This document shows, one piece after another, positions 23,344 to 24,584 of a DNA stretch of 24,584 nucleotides (position 1 is its first letter; every line of letters begins with the position of its first letter). Source of the stretch: DAITQM01 sp039794245 (GTDB taxonomy: Bacteria > Pseudomonadota > Gammaproteobacteria > Xanthomonadales > Wenzhouxiangellaceae); NCBI GenBank assembly GCA_039794245.1, contig JBDIVS010000030.1, forward strand, positions 1 to 24,584. Reading direction: 5' to 3'. A model generated the notes under the pieces. That model was not told the origin of the DNA, made no database searches, and saw only the letters and a program-made list of their open reading frames with translations. The translations under genes and the position numbers were made by a program.

Positions 23344-23607
23344 ATGATCAAGGGCGAGGCGCCGGCACTCGTCAGGATGTCGACGCCCTTTCCGACCCGG
23401 GAGCAAGTCGTGGACGATGTGAATTCGGCGTTTAATGGGTCGATTACAAGAAGCAAAATATTTGTTGGGCAGTTGTTTGGAAACAAAACAAACAAGGCAT
23501 TTCACAATGAATTTCCAAATGATGGAACCTTTGATTTCGGTACCTTTGAGAATAGGGCAAGACTTGGGATTGGTATTATCGATCTCCTGAGAGATCAGAA
23601 TAAATAA
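23344..23607 (+). pseudogene. 5'-truncated hypothetical gene
   Basis: The open frame runs from inside the IS remnant across its right end (23330), but only the part after about 23335 looks like original coding sequence. From ATG 23344 it encodes 87 residues, with STPFPTREQVVDDVNSAFNG, FVGQLFGNKTNKAFHNEF and ENRARLGIGIIDLLRDQNK. There is no ribosome-binding site, so the true N-terminus was probably lost to the element. Base composition shifts to AT-rich along the gene. No family was recognised. It ends 36 nt before a small membrane protein gene on the same strand. Confidence 0.5.
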
Positions 23608-23643
23608 TATTAAGATTGATTAATGATATAAATATCTTTCACT

Positions 23644-24186
23644 ATGAGTGATCTCGTCATGAATGCGGGCAGAAACACTGCAAAATATGTATTGATACAA
23701 ATTATTTTAGATAGCATATTTTGCTTACTTCCGGTAATATTTTGGGCAATAATATCTATTATCTATCCGGAATTTTTCAAATTGAGCTATAATTATGCTA
23801 ATACCGATGGCTTCATAATGAGCTATTTCGTATATTTCGGGATGACATTATGGCGATATATCGCGTTTTTTGAAATTATACCAAGAGCATTACTGTATTA
23901 TATCGTAATCAGAAACTACAAATACAACATCGCTAGTGCACTCTTTGTCGGCGTGTTATCGTATATTTACGATATGACATGGATAAGACTGTCTGGATTT
24001 AGCGGTACATCTGAAACGGAATCCGGCCACTGGCCTTTTCTGTTTCCTGTCGGAGATTGGGCTTATTTGGATATGGGCTTATATGTAGCTTCAATGACAA
24101 TCTCGACATTGATATCGCCTTACGTTATGAGATATATTTCATCAAGAAAATGGTTTGTCAGAAAAAGCCCGCGTAGGTTGGGGTGA
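23644..24186 (+). CDS. Small AT-rich integral membrane protein, unknown
   Basis: 180 residues with about four membrane segments: roughly 15-40 (YVLIQIILDSIFCLLPVIFW), 56-90 (a paired segment with IMSYFVYFGMTLW and IIPRALLYYIVI), 95-114 (NIASALFVGVLSYIYDMTWI) and 139-161 (AYLDMGLYVASMTISTLISP). A loop GFSGTSETESGHWPF lies between the last two. The start is ATG 23644; ATG 23659 is possible. The gene is strikingly AT-rich against its GC-rich surroundings, a sign of recent transfer. The last residues (KSPRRLG) are encoded by an interspersed repeat, so the native C-terminus may differ. No family was recognised. Confidence 0.65.
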   Translation: MSDLVMNAGRNTAKYVLIQIILDSIFCLLPVIFWAIISIIYPEFFKLSYNYANTDGFIMSYFVYFGMTLWRYIAFFEIIPRALLYYIVIRNYKYNIASALFVGVLSYIYDMTWIRLSGFSGTSETESGHWPFLFPVGDWAYLDMGLYVASMTISTLISPYVMRYISSRKWFVRKSPRRLG

Positions 24187-24199
24187 GGAACGAACCCAA
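24171..24199. repeat. Interspersed repeat with TTGGG/CCCAA arms
   Basis: GCGTAGGTTGGGGTGAGGAACGAACCCAA is a type I recall from intergenic regions of many proteobacteria. The arms GTTGGG and CCCAA can pair. It covers the last codons and stop of the membrane protein gene. Confidence 0.55.
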
Positions 24200-24457
24200 A
24201 CGCCTCGGTGGTAGAATCCGTTGGTCCTGGCCGACGAACCAAACGACCTGCGCACCGAGACCGAATTCCACTAGGTCTTTCCGCTGGCGGGGTTGATGAA
24301 AAGCCAGGAAACGTTTCTAGCGGCGGATAGTGATGGTGTCACGCCGGTCAGCAAAACCACCAAAAGCTACGTCTGCATGCGCTTTGATAGCGGCACTGCG
24401 ACGTCTACCGACGCGGCCGCGGCGGAATGCACCAATTTGCGCGACGGTGTGCGCAAT
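24187..24457. other. Unassigned stretch before the IS66-like end
   Basis: No convincing gene. A plus-strand frame begins near 24293 (MMKSQETFLAADSDGVTPVS) and runs into the IS66-like terminus, so if it was ever real it is interrupted. Base composition returns to GC-rich. Confidence 0.4.
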
Positions 24458-24584
24458 GTAAGCGGTCAAACTACACCGTTACCGCGTGCTGCGGTTGATA
24501 TCGGACAATAGGGGGTTGGCGGCGAATTTCTGTTTCCAGATTCTGGGGGTGAGTTCTTCGACTTTGCTGGCCGGGTGTTGGCTG
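24458..24584 (-). mobile_element. Terminus of an IS66-family-like insertion sequence (partial)
   Basis: GTAAGCGGTCAAACTACACC at 24458 has the GTAAGCG terminal-repeat form typical of IS66-family elements. The element reads inward to the right and continues past the window. The other end and the 8-bp target duplication cannot be seen. Confidence 0.65.
24479..24584 (-). CDS. IS66-like transposase, C-terminal end only
   Basis: The last 34 codons of a minus-strand gene continuing beyond the window: SQHPASKVEELTPRIWKQKF and a tail ending SDINRSTR, with TAA at 24481-24479. The HPASxxxEL-P-W pattern resembles the C-terminal end of IS66 TnpC transposases, and the stop lies 21 nt inside the terminal repeat start. 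The call rests on a short stretch plus the terminus sequence. Confidence 0.55.
   Translation of the reverse strand, partial: SQHPASKVEELTPRIWKQKFAANPLLSDINRSTR

Noticed and set aside
24293..24511. 72-codon plus-strand frame at the right end
   Set aside because: It runs into the IS66-like terminus and has no recognisable domain; at best an interrupted fragment.

Overview
The window is GC-rich, gene-dense bacterial chromosome, most likely from a gammaproteobacterium. The evidence is the order hflK-hflC-DUF2065-purA, the overlapping mnmA-hflD pair, the clpS-clpA pair, a single-chain PurL of about 1,330 residues, and RlmJ. No rRNA, tRNA or CRISPR array was seen, and the species cannot be named from sequence alone.

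Left core block (201-10560, all minus strand, read right to left): purL, a polytopic membrane protein that resembles exosortase-H-associated proteins, an SDR/epimerase-like protein, hflK, hflC, a DUF2065 protein, purA and an MFS transporter. Several joints are overlaps or gaps of 1-2 nt, so this is probably one or two operons. They mix purine synthesis (PurL, PurA) with control of the FtsH membrane protease (HflKC). rlmJ diverges from purL. A repeat-filled gap follows (11409-11998).

Middle block (11999-18391, minus): clpS and clpA (N-end-rule adaptor and unfoldase, clpA with its own good sigma70-type promoter), then mltD, an M23-family LytM protein and a lipoprotein, which look like a small envelope operon. 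mnmA and hflD are divergent from clpS on the plus strand.

Right accessory end (20191-24584): an attC-like palindrome and a decayed group II intron (reverse transcriptase with a 1-nt deletion and no central catalytic part, but with domains V and VI recognisable); a secreted FG-GAP/ASPIC-UnbV protein; a dense mosaic of interspersed repeats; a 380-bp element with inverted termini like a decayed insertion sequence; an AT-rich island with a truncated ORF and a small membrane protein; and the terminus of an IS66-like element running off the window.

The most unusual points are a low-complexity, DNA-repeat-derived insertion inside PurL, two copies of a palindromic intergenic repeat with a compensatory base-pair change, the intron remnant beside an attC-like hairpin, a transporter gene with no canonical start codon, and the AT-rich two-gene island. 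No complete new defence or biosynthetic system could be shown.
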